Positions 8,990-18,311 of a DNA stretch of 64,000 nt are shown here, in pieces (the stretch's first letter is position 1; each line of letters begins with the position of its first letter). The position numbers and the translations under genes are program-made. Under the pieces are notes generated by a model. That model was given only the letters and a program-made list of their open reading frames with translations, ran no database searches and was not told where the DNA came from. Source of the stretch: JAFGPL01 sp963781805 (GTDB lineage: Bacteria; Bacteroidota; Bacteroidia; Bacteroidales; UBA10428); contig CAWAHF010000004.1 in assembly GCA_963781805.1 (NCBI GenBank), forward strand, positions 3,224,001 through 3,288,000, given 5' to 3'.

Positions 8990-10071
8990 TCCAGATTGTC
9001 TCCTTTAAAAAAGAAATGTGATTTATGTGTAAGATTAAAAAATAAGTTGTCTGTTAAAAAATACCTGATGCCAAAACGGTTAAAGATTCTGCTATGATCT
9101 TCAATCCGGTCATCCATTAAAAAATAACCCCCTTCAATATGAATGATTAAAGGATACAGGTTGACATCATGAAATAGATATGCTCCGCACGTGAACTCCC
9201 GGTATTGATTTTTAATTTCCGTCCCTTCGTTGCGATGGATTTCATAGATCGGTTTCATTGTGCCATCGTAGAACAGAACAGTCCCGGCTCCAATTTTTTG
9301 CAATGCGTTTAAAGATATGCCGTATTCTACCGATATGGCAGCGGTTAAATATTTCCTGCTTTGCACCTGTAAAATGTCTTTCCAACCTGCTGCTGGCAGC
9401 AATGTAAAATGTTTATTATCGTAATGGTTGGGATTGATTTTTGTGGAATGTGTTTTGTGCGAACTGAACCGATATGCAGTTGAAAAAAAAAGGGTTCCGA
9501 TATTCATCCCTTCGTTTGGCTGGATTGTCTCACCATTCGAAAAATGAGAAAAGTCAATTCCTGTTTTTAATGCGAATACATTTGATACCTGAAATGAATT
9601 TTCCAATGCAAAATTTGCTGCTGCATTCAAGTGAGATCCAAAAATTGTGTTTCTGTAATTTTCGGTACGTTGATAAATTTTGGTTACAAAAGCCAGACCT
9701 AATGATGATCTTAAATCCAGCCTCCAAAACCGGGTATCCCATAAGGTTACCTTAATAAATGGAGCAACCGAATAAAGGTTCCTGAGACATTCAGGATTGC
9801 TAAGATGAATATATTTTATAGAAATGCCTTTTTCAACGTTTGGTACGATTTTGTACCAGTCATATTTCCTGACAACCGGTCCCGATAGTGTAATTTCAAC
9901 CGGAACTATGTGCGAACGAATGAGTAAATAATTATCTTTCCCAACGTCAGCAATAAAACCATAGCATAATTTCAGTGAAATATCAGTGAAGTTTTTTGTC
10001 CAACCCGTGTCCTGAGCATTTCCTGTTCCTATATAAAACCATACTAACGCTGCAAAACCTATTTTATTCAC
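8965..10071 (-). CDS. Acyloxyacyl hydrolase / lipid A 3-O-deacylase (PagL-like) outer-membrane protein
   Basis: A 368-residue protein with an N-terminal signal-like segment (AALVWFYIGTGNAQ) and an antiparallel beta-barrel body ending in an aromatic strand (WGIGYIF). A PagL-type active-site motif is visible at about residue 175-190: DFSHFSNGE, followed by PNEGMN. The His-x-Ser pair is the catalytic pair of lipid A deacylases. The protein is longer than Pseudomonas PagL; the extra C-terminal ~150 residues form a second set of strands, as in the Bacteroidota family. It overlaps recX by 8 bases and the DUF2807 gene by 25 bases. Predicted function is lipid A remodelling, inferred from the motif only. 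Confidence 0.75.
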   Translation of the reverse strand: MNKIGFAALVWFYIGTGNAQDTGWTKNFTDISLKLCYGFIADVGKDNYLLIRSHIVPVEITLSGPVVRKYDWYKIVPNVEKGISIKYIHLSNPECLRNLYSVAPFIKVTLWDTRFWRLDLRSSLGLAFVTKIYQRTENYRNTIFGSHLNAAANFALENSFQVSNVFALKTGIDFSHFSNGETIQPNEGMNIGTLFFSTAYRFSSHKTHSTKINPNHYDNKHFTLLPAAGWKDILQVQSRKYLTAAISVEYGISLNALQKIGAGTVLFYDGTMKPIYEIHRNEGTEIKNQYREFTCGAYLFHDVNLYPLIIHIEGGYFLMDDRIEDHSRIFNRFGIRYFLTDNLFFNLTHKSHFFFKGDNLEWGIGYIF

Positions 10072-10537
10072 CTGTTAATTCTTCATTTATTACAACTTGA
10101 ACAGCCTGTAAAATTAAATCGTACTCGAATCCTTTTGAAAGTGCAAATTTTATAAGTTTATTCCTGAGGTTAAACATATCGTTTCCCCTAAGTGACATTC
10201 TTTTTTTCTTAAGAAGCGCGATTACAGTTTCTTTATAATCCTCCTCTTCAATTTCTTCAATTGCTTTGTTTATAAACCTATCGTCAATTTTTTTCTGATG
10301 CAATGCATAGGTAATTTTAACCTTTCCCCATTTATTAAATTTGAACTTATCGTTTGCAAAACTTCTTGCATATCGGTTTTCATCAATAAACTTACCCTCA
10401 ACAAGCAGTCTAAGAATTTTCCTGACTGCAGCATCATTGATTTTCCAGGAGTCAAGTTTACGCTTTGCATCCTGAATGCATTTTTCCTGCTGACTACAAA
10501 TTTTTTGAATTCTTGTTAACGCTTCCTGTTCAGTCAT
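10064..10537 (-). CDS. recX: Regulatory protein RecX
   Basis: A 157-residue RecX homologue, the normal length. RecX binds RecA filaments and limits recombinase activity. The three-helix repeats are visible: the first around ALTRIQKICSQQEKC and the second with the family signature LVEGKFIDENRYARSFANDK (residues about 47-66), then the KFNKWGKVKITYALHQKKI helix. It is 5 bases downstream of prmC and overlaps the deacylase gene by 8 bases. recA is not in the window. Confidence 0.9.
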   Translation of the reverse strand: MTEQEALTRIQKICSQQEKCIQDAKRKLDSWKINDAAVRKILRLLVEGKFIDENRYARSFANDKFKFNKWGKVKITYALHQKKIDDRFINKAIEEIEEEDYKETVIALLKKKRMSLRGNDMFNLRNKLIKFALSKGFEYDLILQAVQVVINEELTGE

Positions 10538-10542
10538 ATCAA

Positions 10543-11412
10543 TTAAGTGACAAATGAAATTTTAACCATTCGATCTTTCCCGTGCATATCCTTACGCACT
10601 TCTGCTGATGGATATCCATAATCCAAAAACATTTTTTTAACTTCAGCCCCTAAATTTTCATTAACTTCCAAATAGATTTTTCCGTCTTTGTTTAGGTTGT
10701 TCAAACCAAATTTTGCGATAGATTTATAAAAAATCAACGGATCATCATCATTAACAAACAAGGCCAGATGAGGTTCGAAATCCAGAACATTCCTGCTCAT
10801 AATCTTTTTCTCAGAGTTACGGACATAAGGCGGATTGCTGACAATTATTTCGTATTTTCCCCTGCACGGATATAAAGAATCATCAAGGATATTAGATTTA
10901 AAAAAATTAATTGCCACACCATTCATAAGCGCATTTTCCCTGGCAAGTTGTATGGCAGGTTCCGAAATATCGATAGCATCCACAAGTGAATTACTTATTC
11001 CTGTTGCCAACGCAATTGCAATGCAGCCGCTTCCGGTACCTATATCCAGAATTCGGATGTTATTACCAGTATTATCATTTACTACCCAGTGAACCAGTTC
11101 TTCTGTCTCCTGCCTGGGAATTAAAACATTGTTGTTTATTTTTAAATGTAATCCGTAAAATTCGGTTTTCCCTAAAATGTATTGAATAGGTTTGTAATCT
11201 GTTAGTTGGGTAACTATCTCTGTTGCTTGTTGATAAATATTCTGAGGAATTGATTTTCCGGCATTCAGATGAATATCAATTTTGCTGTAAATTAGCAAAT
11301 GATTCAGGATTAAAAAAACCAGTTGGTTTATTTCACCATCGGGATAAAAACCGGTAAGATTTTTTTGTATATAGTTTGTTAATTTTGCTACTGTATCAAT
11401 ACGGTTTTTCAT
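10543..11412 (-). CDS. prmC: Release factor glutamine methyltransferase PrmC (HemK)
   Basis: A 289-residue SAM-dependent methyltransferase that modifies the Gln of the GGQ motif of release factors. The N-terminal helical domain (1-~85) is followed by the Rossmann domain with ILDIGTGSGCIAIALA (about 121-136) and the catalytic NPPY motif (VSNPPYVRNSE, about 192). These are diagnostic for PrmC. It is the first gene of a minus-strand operon with recX, and its substrate RF2 is encoded about 4 kb away. A TATTTTTG box only 5 bases ahead of the start codon suggests a very short or absent leader. Confidence 0.95.
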   Translation of the reverse strand: MKNRIDTVAKLTNYIQKNLTGFYPDGEINQLVFLILNHLLIYSKIDIHLNAGKSIPQNIYQQATEIVTQLTDYKPIQYILGKTEFYGLHLKINNNVLIPRQETEELVHWVVNDNTGNNIRILDIGTGSGCIAIALATGISNSLVDAIDISEPAIQLARENALMNGVAINFFKSNILDDSLYPCRGKYEIIVSNPPYVRNSEKKIMSRNVLDFEPHLALFVNDDDPLIFYKSIAKFGLNNLNKDGKIYLEVNENLGAEVKKMFLDYGYPSAEVRKDMHGKDRMVKISFVT

Positions 11413-11417
11413 TATAT

Positions 11418-11425
11418 CAAAAATA
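11418..11425 (-). promoter_or_regulatory. Candidate -7 box for prmC operon
   Basis: Minus-strand TATTTTTG fits TAnnTTTG and lies 5 bases before the ATG at 11412, within the 35-base gap to the divergent ribD. If it is the -7 element, the mRNA would start at or within a few bases of the start codon (leaderless). No -33 TTTG is evident at the right distance. Confidence 0.35.
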
Positions 11426-11447
11426 ACAAATAGCGTGCATTCTTTCT

Positions 11448-12539
11448 ATGAAATCCGATGAATTATATATGCATAGGTGCATTGAACTGGCAGACCAGGC
11501 GCTGGGAAATACCGCTCCCAATCCGCTTGTCGGAGCTTTGATTGTACACCGGGATAAAATTATTTCGGAAGGATATCATAAAATTTTTGGTGGTATCCAT
11601 GCAGAAGCAGATGCCATAGAAAAAGTTAAAAATAAATCACTGCTTAAAGATGCTACCCTTTATGTTAATCTGGAACCCTGCTCGCACAAAGGCAAAACAC
11701 CTCCATGTGCCGAATTGATTGTAAAATGTGGGATTCCCAGGGTTGTGATTGGAAATCTTGATCCCAACACACTGGTATCAGGTAAAGGAATCGGATTATT
11801 GAAAAAATCGGGAGTTAACGTAATAAAGGGAGTTTGTGAAGATGACTGTATTGAGCTGAACCGGAGATTTTTTACCCATCATATTTTAAAACGTCCATAC
11901 ATCATTTTAAAATGGGCTCAGACGGCGGATGGATTTATAGATGTGATCCGTAAAGATAATCATATAGGTATCAACTGGATTTCAAATGAGTTGTCGAGAG
12001 TTCTGGTTCATAAATGGCGAAGCGAGGAACAAGCCATCATGGTTGGAACCAATACCGTGCGATTAGATGATCCTATGTTGAACACCCGGCAGTGGAAGGG
12101 AAAGAGCCCGTTACGAGTTATCCCCGACAGAATTTTGAGTCTCCCACACAACCTTCACGTGTTTGATAATTCCCTGCCAACCCTTGTTCTGAATGAAAAA
12201 ACATCGGAAATAACAAACAATCTCGAATACATTAAAATTTCATTTGATAAAGGATTCCTGCATGAGATAATGGATCTTTTCTACGAAAGAGGAATACAAT
12301 CAGTCATTGTTGAAGGAGGTAAGAAACTGATTGAAAGTTTTATACAACTAAATCTATGGGATGAAGGACGCGTTATTATAGGGGAGAAAAAGTTTAAGCA
12401 AGGTTTGAGAGCACCGGAATTAAACAGTGTTAATGGTTATAAAACGTATTTCAGAAATGATCAGCTTGTAATCTACAGAAACCATAATCCTTATTTTCAG
12501 GAAATTAAAAAAAAGTTAGGCGAAATTGTGATGAATTAA
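11448..12539 (+). CDS. ribD: Bifunctional riboflavin deaminase/reductase RibD
   Basis: A 363-residue enzyme for the second and third steps of riboflavin synthesis: deamination of the pyrimidine then NADPH reduction of the ribosyl group. The N-terminal deaminase has HAE at 51-53 and PCSHKGKTPPC at 77-87 (zinc ligands His51, Cys78, Cys87). The C-terminal reductase begins around 145 (RPYIILKWAQTADGFI) and has the TNTVRLDDPMLNTR substrate region at about 200-215 and a VIVEGGKKLIESF segment near 290. Length and order are normal. The gene stands alone, divergent from prmC with 35 bases between. Confidence 0.95.
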   Translation: MKSDELYMHRCIELADQALGNTAPNPLVGALIVHRDKIISEGYHKIFGGIHAEADAIEKVKNKSLLKDATLYVNLEPCSHKGKTPPCAELIVKCGIPRVVIGNLDPNTLVSGKGIGLLKKSGVNVIKGVCEDDCIELNRRFFTHHILKRPYIILKWAQTADGFIDVIRKDNHIGINWISNELSRVLVHKWRSEEQAIMVGTNTVRLDDPMLNTRQWKGKSPLRVIPDRILSLPHNLHVFDNSLPTLVLNEKTSEITNNLEYIKISFDKGFLHEIMDLFYERGIQSVIVEGGKKLIESFIQLNLWDEGRVIIGEKKFKQGLRAPELNSVNGYKTYFRNDQLVIYRNHNPYFQEIKKKLGEIVMN

Positions 12540-12651
12540 TAATTAAATGATTGAATCCTTGTGATTTAAGTGTTTATTTTTGTCTAATTTAGAGGTAATT
12601 GGGTTAGAACAAATGCATTATGTTCATTATGAGAATATTATAATAATTTAT

Positions 12652-12686
12652 TTTGGTATGATAAATTGAATTATTTTGTATATTTG
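12652..12686 (+). promoter_or_regulatory. Candidate promoter of the caspase/PP2C gene pair
   Basis: TTTG at 12652-12655 and TATATTTG at 12679-12686, 23 bases apart, match the two-part Bacteroidota promoter (TTTG, TAnnTTTG; spacing at the upper end of the normal range). The ATG at 12767 is 80 bases downstream. Confidence 0.45.
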
Positions 12687-12766
12687 AAGGAATAATAGTC
12701 TTATTTGTATCTACCATTACGAAAGGTTTATTGCATCAATATTTCAAAAAACCAAAACTAATAGTC

Positions 12767-15112
12767 ATGAAAAGGATATTTTCGATTGCAGTAGTAGTGA
12801 GTTTTCTTGTAACAATGAATTCGATGCCCCAAAGCGCCAAGCAATTTTACAAGGCCGGCATGAATTTCAAAGAATCTCAAAACAACAAGGATGCTATTGA
12901 ACAATTTTCAAAAGCTATATCCATGGATCCTGATTATGTTGATGCCTATATTGAACGGGCATATTCATATGAAAATTCTGACCAACTGAGTCTTGCCAAC
13001 GAAGATTTAAAGAGAGCGCTTGTATTCGAGACAAAATCCCCTGAAATATATTATGATGCCGCCAGAATAAATTTCAAAACCGAAAACTATCAGGAAGCGG
13101 CAAATTACCTGGCAAAAGCCTTAGATTTGAAAACCAAATATCTGGAGGCTTACCAGCTTCAGATAAAAGTAATGCTCAAACTTGATAAGGTAGAAGAGGC
13201 ACAACTTGCTGCCAAGAAAGCCCTTGCCCTGAAAGATAACGAGGTGAATCATTATCTCATGGGACAGGTTACCGAAAAGCTAAACAACCTGAATCTTGCC
13301 GAGGAAGAGTATGACAAAGCTATTTCCCGGAACAAGAAATTTATTGAAGCTTATATTGCACTGGCTGATCTAAGGATTCGACTTAATAAACTCGACCAGG
13401 CGATAAATGATTGTAACACTGCTATTGGTCTGGATCAGAATAGTACGGATGCATATCTTGTTCGAAGTAAAGTGTATGTTAAAAAACTTGACTATCCCAA
13501 AGCTATTGATGACATCTCTAGAAATATATTGCTAAAACCCAATGATAAACAGATGTATTTTATCAGAGGTAATTATTACCAGGAATTCACTCAGCATCAG
13601 AATGCCATAAATGATTATACCAAAGTACTTTTACTGGACCCTAATAATTCCGAGGCTTTTTATAAAAGAGCTTATTCTTATGAACAAATCGGAAACTTTA
13701 AAGCTGCAATTAAAGATTATCAGGCATTAACCAAATTATCGGAATACGATGTGAATGCCAAAAAACTGCTTGATTCTGCAAACGAAAGGCTTTTTGAGCT
13801 GAACCGTGAACAGAACCCTCCTGAAATTGCACTTAATGAACCCCAACCAATTGACAAGAATCAGGTAAAAGTCCCCAAAGGTAAAAATGAACTCGCAGTA
13901 AAAGGAAAAATATTTGATGAGAGTGAATTGAAATCATTGATGATTAACAGTATTAGTGTTCCCTTTATCAAAAATGATGATAAATATGAGTTTTATGCAA
14001 ATATTGATGTTTCCAAACTTGATATCATTACCTTAACGGCAGTAGATGTCTATGACAATATGCAAAATGTTTCCTATACCATTGAACGTACAGAAATTGA
14101 TCCGCCTAAAATAGCCATTCTTGCGCCCTATGCATCTGATAATGGAGAAATATTTCTCGATTCGAATGATCCTACCATTTATGTGGAAGGTAAAATTGCC
14201 GACGAAAGCACGATCAAAACCATTCTGATTGATGGGGTATCTGCAAGTTTCAAGGTAAGTGATGCAAATCCTCAATTCTCAGCAACCATAAACATTGTAA
14301 ACAAAAATAAATTTTCGGTTAAAGCTATAGATATTTACGGTAACGAAGCAGAACAGGATTTTATCCTGAACCGGGAAGGTATCTCTCTGCTTGAAAATAA
14401 TCCCATGGGAAAAACCTGGGTAATCTTTGTTGAGAATTCAAATTATGAATCTTTTCCAAGTCTTGACGGGCCTTCCAAGGATGTGACTTTAATGCGTTCT
14501 GCCCTTGCCCGGTATGATGTTCATAAACTAATCGACAAAAAAGATCTTACAAAGAAAGATATGGAAAAATTCTTTTCCATTGAACTCCGCGATCTTATCA
14601 GAAGTAACCGTGTGGAAGCTTTATTGGTATGGTATGCCGGGCATGGTAAATTTATAAATGAAACCGGATACTGGATTCCGGTGGATGCAAAACGCGATGA
14701 TGAATTTACCTATTTTAATATCAATGCTTTACGAGCTTCTTTGCAATCGTATTCAAATGTGGTTACCCATGTACTGGTAGTTACCGACGCATGTGAATCA
14801 GGCCCAACCTTCTACCAGGCAATGCGTGAAATACCGAGAGAAAGGGATTGTGGCGACTGGACATCCACCAGATTGAAATCATCACAGGTATTTTCATCCG
14901 CCGGTTATGAGTTGGCTGTGGATAATTCGCAGTTTACCCGGACCTTTGCCAATACGCTTGCCAATAATCCAAACAGCTGTATCCCAATTGAGTCAATCGT
15001 TACAAAAGTTACATCAGCTGTGACACAAAGTAATCAACAAAAACCTAAATTTGGAAAAATAGCCGGACTTGAAGACGAAGATGGTACCTTTTTCTTCATT
15101 TCCAAAAACTAA
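12767..15112 (+). CDS. TPR-repeat protein with C-terminal caspase-like (peptidase C14) domain
   Basis: A 781-residue protein. I start at ATG 12767, which opens a signal peptide (MKRIFSIAVVVSFLVTM), rather than at an upstream in-frame TTG at 12731. Residues about 25-330 are tandem tetratricopeptide repeats of ~34 residues (for example YLKALDLKTKYLEAYQ and YTKVLLLDPNNSEAFYKRA in short form). Residues about 365-535 hold two similar beta-domains, each with a DES-LKSLxI-like opening. The C-terminal caspase domain has the catalytic pair His626 (WYAGHGKF) and Cys676 (TDACESG). The signal peptide suggests export, so it is probably not a cytosolic suicide protease. The PP2C sensor gene follows 10 bases downstream. 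Confidence 0.85.
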   Translation: MKRIFSIAVVVSFLVTMNSMPQSAKQFYKAGMNFKESQNNKDAIEQFSKAISMDPDYVDAYIERAYSYENSDQLSLANEDLKRALVFETKSPEIYYDAARINFKTENYQEAANYLAKALDLKTKYLEAYQLQIKVMLKLDKVEEAQLAAKKALALKDNEVNHYLMGQVTEKLNNLNLAEEEYDKAISRNKKFIEAYIALADLRIRLNKLDQAINDCNTAIGLDQNSTDAYLVRSKVYVKKLDYPKAIDDISRNILLKPNDKQMYFIRGNYYQEFTQHQNAINDYTKVLLLDPNNSEAFYKRAYSYEQIGNFKAAIKDYQALTKLSEYDVNAKKLLDSANERLFELNREQNPPEIALNEPQPIDKNQVKVPKGKNELAVKGKIFDESELKSLMINSISVPFIKNDDKYEFYANIDVSKLDIITLTAVDVYDNMQNVSYTIERTEIDPPKIAILAPYASDNGEIFLDSNDPTIYVEGKIADESTIKTILIDGVSASFKVSDANPQFSATINIVNKNKFSVKAIDIYGNEAEQDFILNREGISLLENNPMGKTWVIFVENSNYESFPSLDGPSKDVTLMRSALARYDVHKLIDKKDLTKKDMEKFFSIELRDLIRSNRVEALLVWYAGHGKFINETGYWIPVDAKRDDEFTYFNINALRASLQSYSNVVTHVLVVTDACESGPTFYQAMREIPRERDCGDWTSTRLKSSQVFSSAGYELAVDNSQFTRTFANTLANNPNSCIPIESIVTKVTSAVTQSNQQKPKFGKIAGLEDEDGTFFFISKN

Positions 15113-15122
15113 ACGTCCATAA

Positions 15123-18100
15123 ATGATATTTATGCACTTATTACCTAAAAGAATTATTCGTTCAACCAGACGAATAATTTTTTTATGGATATCTGTCTTT
15201 TCATCCTGTTCCCTCTCGGCACAGACCTATTTTTTCGATAACTATGGTCCTGAACAAGGACTTGAATCCTCTAAAATCTTTTCAATTATTCAGGCCAGGG
15301 ATGATTATATCTGGCTTGGAACCCTCGCAGGTGCTACCAAATTTGATGGAATATATTTTATCAATTATACCACTGAAAATGGTCTTGCATCAAAGGGAGT
15401 CAGAGTGATTTTTGAATCCCAATCGGGAAAATTGTGGTTCGGACATGAAGGTGGAGGATTAACCAGGTTTGACGGTAAAAAGTTCGAAAGCCTGTATATC
15501 ACAGATACTCTTCCTGACCTGAATATAACTTCAATCATGCATGATTCACAAGGTTCTTTATGGGTAACAACCTCAATGGATGGAGTTTACCGAATCAACA
15601 ATCCGGATGAGCCCATTGCCAATTTGAACTACGTACATTACAAAGGGAAAAGCATTGGCGACAGAGTATACAGTAGTCTTCTTCTTTCGGACAATACCTT
15701 ATTTTTTGTTACCGATCTTGGAATTAAAAAATTCATTCCCGGGAAAAATACATTTCAGACTTACCTGCCAGACGGTCTTGACACATATTTTGCTATTTCT
15801 CTGGTGTTTGAGGATAGCCGTAAGAATTTATGGTTCGGAACTTACAATGGAGGTTTATATAAAATGGACCGTGAGACAGATAAATTTACTTTTATCGATA
15901 CTAAAAATGGACTCGCAACAAACTGGATTTCCAACATTATTGAAGATAAAACAGGTAATATCTGGATTGGACACTGGAGTAAATATGATAAAGGAGGTAT
16001 TAGCAGGATTGATAAAGATGGGAATGTTAAAGTCTTTGATAAAACAAATGGATTGCAGGATTTAAAAGTCTGGAGCCTGCTTTGTGACAAAGAAAACAAT
16101 ATTCTGATAGGGAGCACCGATCACGGCTTTTACATTTTTAAAGGGGAACAATTTATATCTTACACAACATCGGACGGATTGATAAATAACCAGGTTTTCG
16201 CTATAACACAGGATTCAAAAAATCAGAAATGGTTTGGTACCAACGGGGGAATCTCTGTTTATAATCAGGAAAAAAAAATATTTATCCATTATAATCAGAT
16301 AACTAACCACATAAGCAATCAGATCCGATATCTTAAAAAAGATCATAAGGGGGATATCTGGATTGGAACTGCGGATCAGGGAGTGATTAAATATTTATCC
16401 GAAAGAAATTCGTTTGAATATATGACCCAGATAAACAGTAATTTTCCAAGAACGAGGGATAGCTATTTGTGGGAAGTTACTGCGCTGGAAACAGATAAAA
16501 AGGATAATGTCTGGGTTGGTACGGTTGATCTTTTGTTGAAATATAACAGCAGGGAAAAAAGTGTGGAAACAGTTCTTCAGGAAGACGGACTTCCCAGCAA
16601 TAATATTACCGCACTTTATGTCGATTCGAAAGATGATCTCTGGATTGGAACGAGCAAGGGAATTGTTAAAAAAACCAACGCTGGTTTTACTCAGTTTCCT
16701 TCATTCGGGGAAATCACCCCTAGCTGTATCATTGAAGATCATGCCGGAAGGCTATGGATAGGTACCGAAGCCCGGGGTGTAATTATATTAAAAGATACAG
16801 TAATTGGAAGATATACCACCAGAGAGGGATTGCTCTCAAATCTAATCAATTTTATCAATGTAGACAATAATAATCAGGTGTATGTAGGAACCAACAGAGG
16901 ATTAAATAAAATTGTAATGGATGAAAACAAAGTTTTCACCTATACCAAAAGAAGTGGTTTTATCGGTATAGAAACACGACGAAATTCAACCTATAAAGAT
17001 ATAGATGGAAAACTCTGGTTTGGTACTGCCAATGGAGTTATGTGTTTTGATCCTTCCCTGAAGAATAAGATACTGAACGAACCCTTAACACATATCAACC
17101 GGCTTCTGGTAAATGGGGAGGAAACTCCTATGATTCCGAAACTCAGATTATCTCCAAGTCAGAAAGGGATTCAATTCTATTATTCAAGTATCTGTCTTAC
17201 AGATCCTGAGGCTGTTAGATATAAAATAATGATGGAGGGATTTGAATCCGACTGGATCGATATCGGAACTGTTAATTCTCAAAAATATTCACTGTCACCG
17301 GGAAAATATACATTCAAAGTAATAGCCTGTAACAATGAAGGTATCTGGAATAATGAACCAAAGGTTTTCAGCTTCAGAATTCTTGCCCCCGTGTATCAAA
17401 GAGGCTGGTTTATTATAACATTTGTAATACTTCTGGGTTTTGGAATAATATCCTATATTAAAATCCGTGAACGAAACCTGATTCGTGAAAAAAGAAATCT
17501 GGAACAAAAAGTTAAGGCCAGAACACACGAACTTTCTGTCGCTAATGAGGAACTTGCTGTCAGGAACAAGGATATTACAGACAGTATAAAGTACGCCAAA
17601 CGAATTCAGTTTGCTATTCTTCCTCCTGAAATTCCATTTAATGATACCTTTATTTTTTTCAAACCAAAGGATATCGTGAGTGGAGACTTCTTCTGGCTTA
17701 CTCATCACAAAGGAAAAGAATTTATAGCTGCTGTTGACTGTACCGGCCATGGTGTACCGGGAGCATTTATGTCATTTATCGGATATACATCCCTGAATAA
17801 AATTGTAATAGAGCAAAACATTCATGAACCTGCAGAAATTCTGAACCATCTGAATGAAGAGGTGGCTTCCACACTGCATCAGAAAGGAGAGGATATTGTT
17901 AATGACGGAATGGACATTGCCCTGATATGTTATGATCCTAAAACCCGGATCATTCAATATGCCGGCGCCTTTAATCCTCTCTGGCTCATCAGAGGTGGGG
18001 AAATCCTGGAAACAAAGGCAAACCGGTTTGCTATCGGACGCTCTACCGGCTCGGAAAACAGATTTACCAATCATACCATTGAGATTAAAGAAAATGATAT

Positions 18101-18311
18101 CGTCTATATGTTTACAGACGGATATAGTGACCAATTTGGTGGAGCAGAGGGTAAAAAGTTTAAAACCGGCAATTTTAAAGAACTTTTACTCTCGATTTAC
18201 TCAAAACCAGTGGATGAGCAACGTGATCTGCTGGAAAAAACCATAGAAGAGTGGCGCGGTGACCTGGAACAAATAGATGATATGTTGGTTATGGGAAGAA
18301 GGTTTGTTTGA
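15123..18311 (+). CDS. Two-component-regulator-propeller sensor with C-terminal SpoIIE/PP2C phosphatase
   Basis: A 1062-residue membrane protein. A signal segment (about 12-33) is followed by some 14 regulator-propeller repeats with the WxGT/WFGT pattern (for example IWLGTLAGATKFDG, LWFGTANGVMCFDP), forming two seven-bladed beta-propellers in the periplasm, then a Y_Y_Y Ig-like domain (~650-745), one transmembrane helix (~757-778), a coiled coil (~785-815) and a cytoplasmic SpoIIE phosphatase. The PP2C metal ligands are present: SGDFFW (Asp855), DCTGHG, DGMDIA and FTDGYSDQFGG. This is the layout of hybrid two-component propellers, but with a phosphatase output in place of a kinase. It lies 10 bases after the caspase gene and ends flush against dxs on the other strand. 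Confidence 0.88.
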   Translation: MIFMHLLPKRIIRSTRRIIFLWISVFSSCSLSAQTYFFDNYGPEQGLESSKIFSIIQARDDYIWLGTLAGATKFDGIYFINYTTENGLASKGVRVIFESQSGKLWFGHEGGGLTRFDGKKFESLYITDTLPDLNITSIMHDSQGSLWVTTSMDGVYRINNPDEPIANLNYVHYKGKSIGDRVYSSLLLSDNTLFFVTDLGIKKFIPGKNTFQTYLPDGLDTYFAISLVFEDSRKNLWFGTYNGGLYKMDRETDKFTFIDTKNGLATNWISNIIEDKTGNIWIGHWSKYDKGGISRIDKDGNVKVFDKTNGLQDLKVWSLLCDKENNILIGSTDHGFYIFKGEQFISYTTSDGLINNQVFAITQDSKNQKWFGTNGGISVYNQEKKIFIHYNQITNHISNQIRYLKKDHKGDIWIGTADQGVIKYLSERNSFEYMTQINSNFPRTRDSYLWEVTALETDKKDNVWVGTVDLLLKYNSREKSVETVLQEDGLPSNNITALYVDSKDDLWIGTSKGIVKKTNAGFTQFPSFGEITPSCIIEDHAGRLWIGTEARGVIILKDTVIGRYTTREGLLSNLINFINVDNNNQVYVGTNRGLNKIVMDENKVFTYTKRSGFIGIETRRNSTYKDIDGKLWFGTANGVMCFDPSLKNKILNEPLTHINRLLVNGEETPMIPKLRLSPSQKGIQFYYSSICLTDPEAVRYKIMMEGFESDWIDIGTVNSQKYSLSPGKYTFKVIACNNEGIWNNEPKVFSFRILAPVYQRGWFIITFVILLGFGIISYIKIRERNLIREKRNLEQKVKARTHELSVANEELAVRNKDITDSIKYAKRIQFAILPPEIPFNDTFIFFKPKDIVSGDFFWLTHHKGKEFIAAVDCTGHGVPGAFMSFIGYTSLNKIVIEQNIHEPAEILNHLNEEVASTLHQKGEDIVNDGMDIALICYDPKTRIIQYAGAFNPLWLIRGGEILETKANRFAIGRSTGSENRFTNHTIEIKENDIVYMFTDGYSDQFGGAEGKKFKTGNFKELLLSIYSKPVDEQRDLLEKTIEEWRGDLEQIDDMLVMGRRFV

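Noticed and set aside
12731..12766. Upstream TTG start for the caspase protein
   Set aside because: ATG 12767 begins directly with a signal peptide; the 12 extra residues would bury it.
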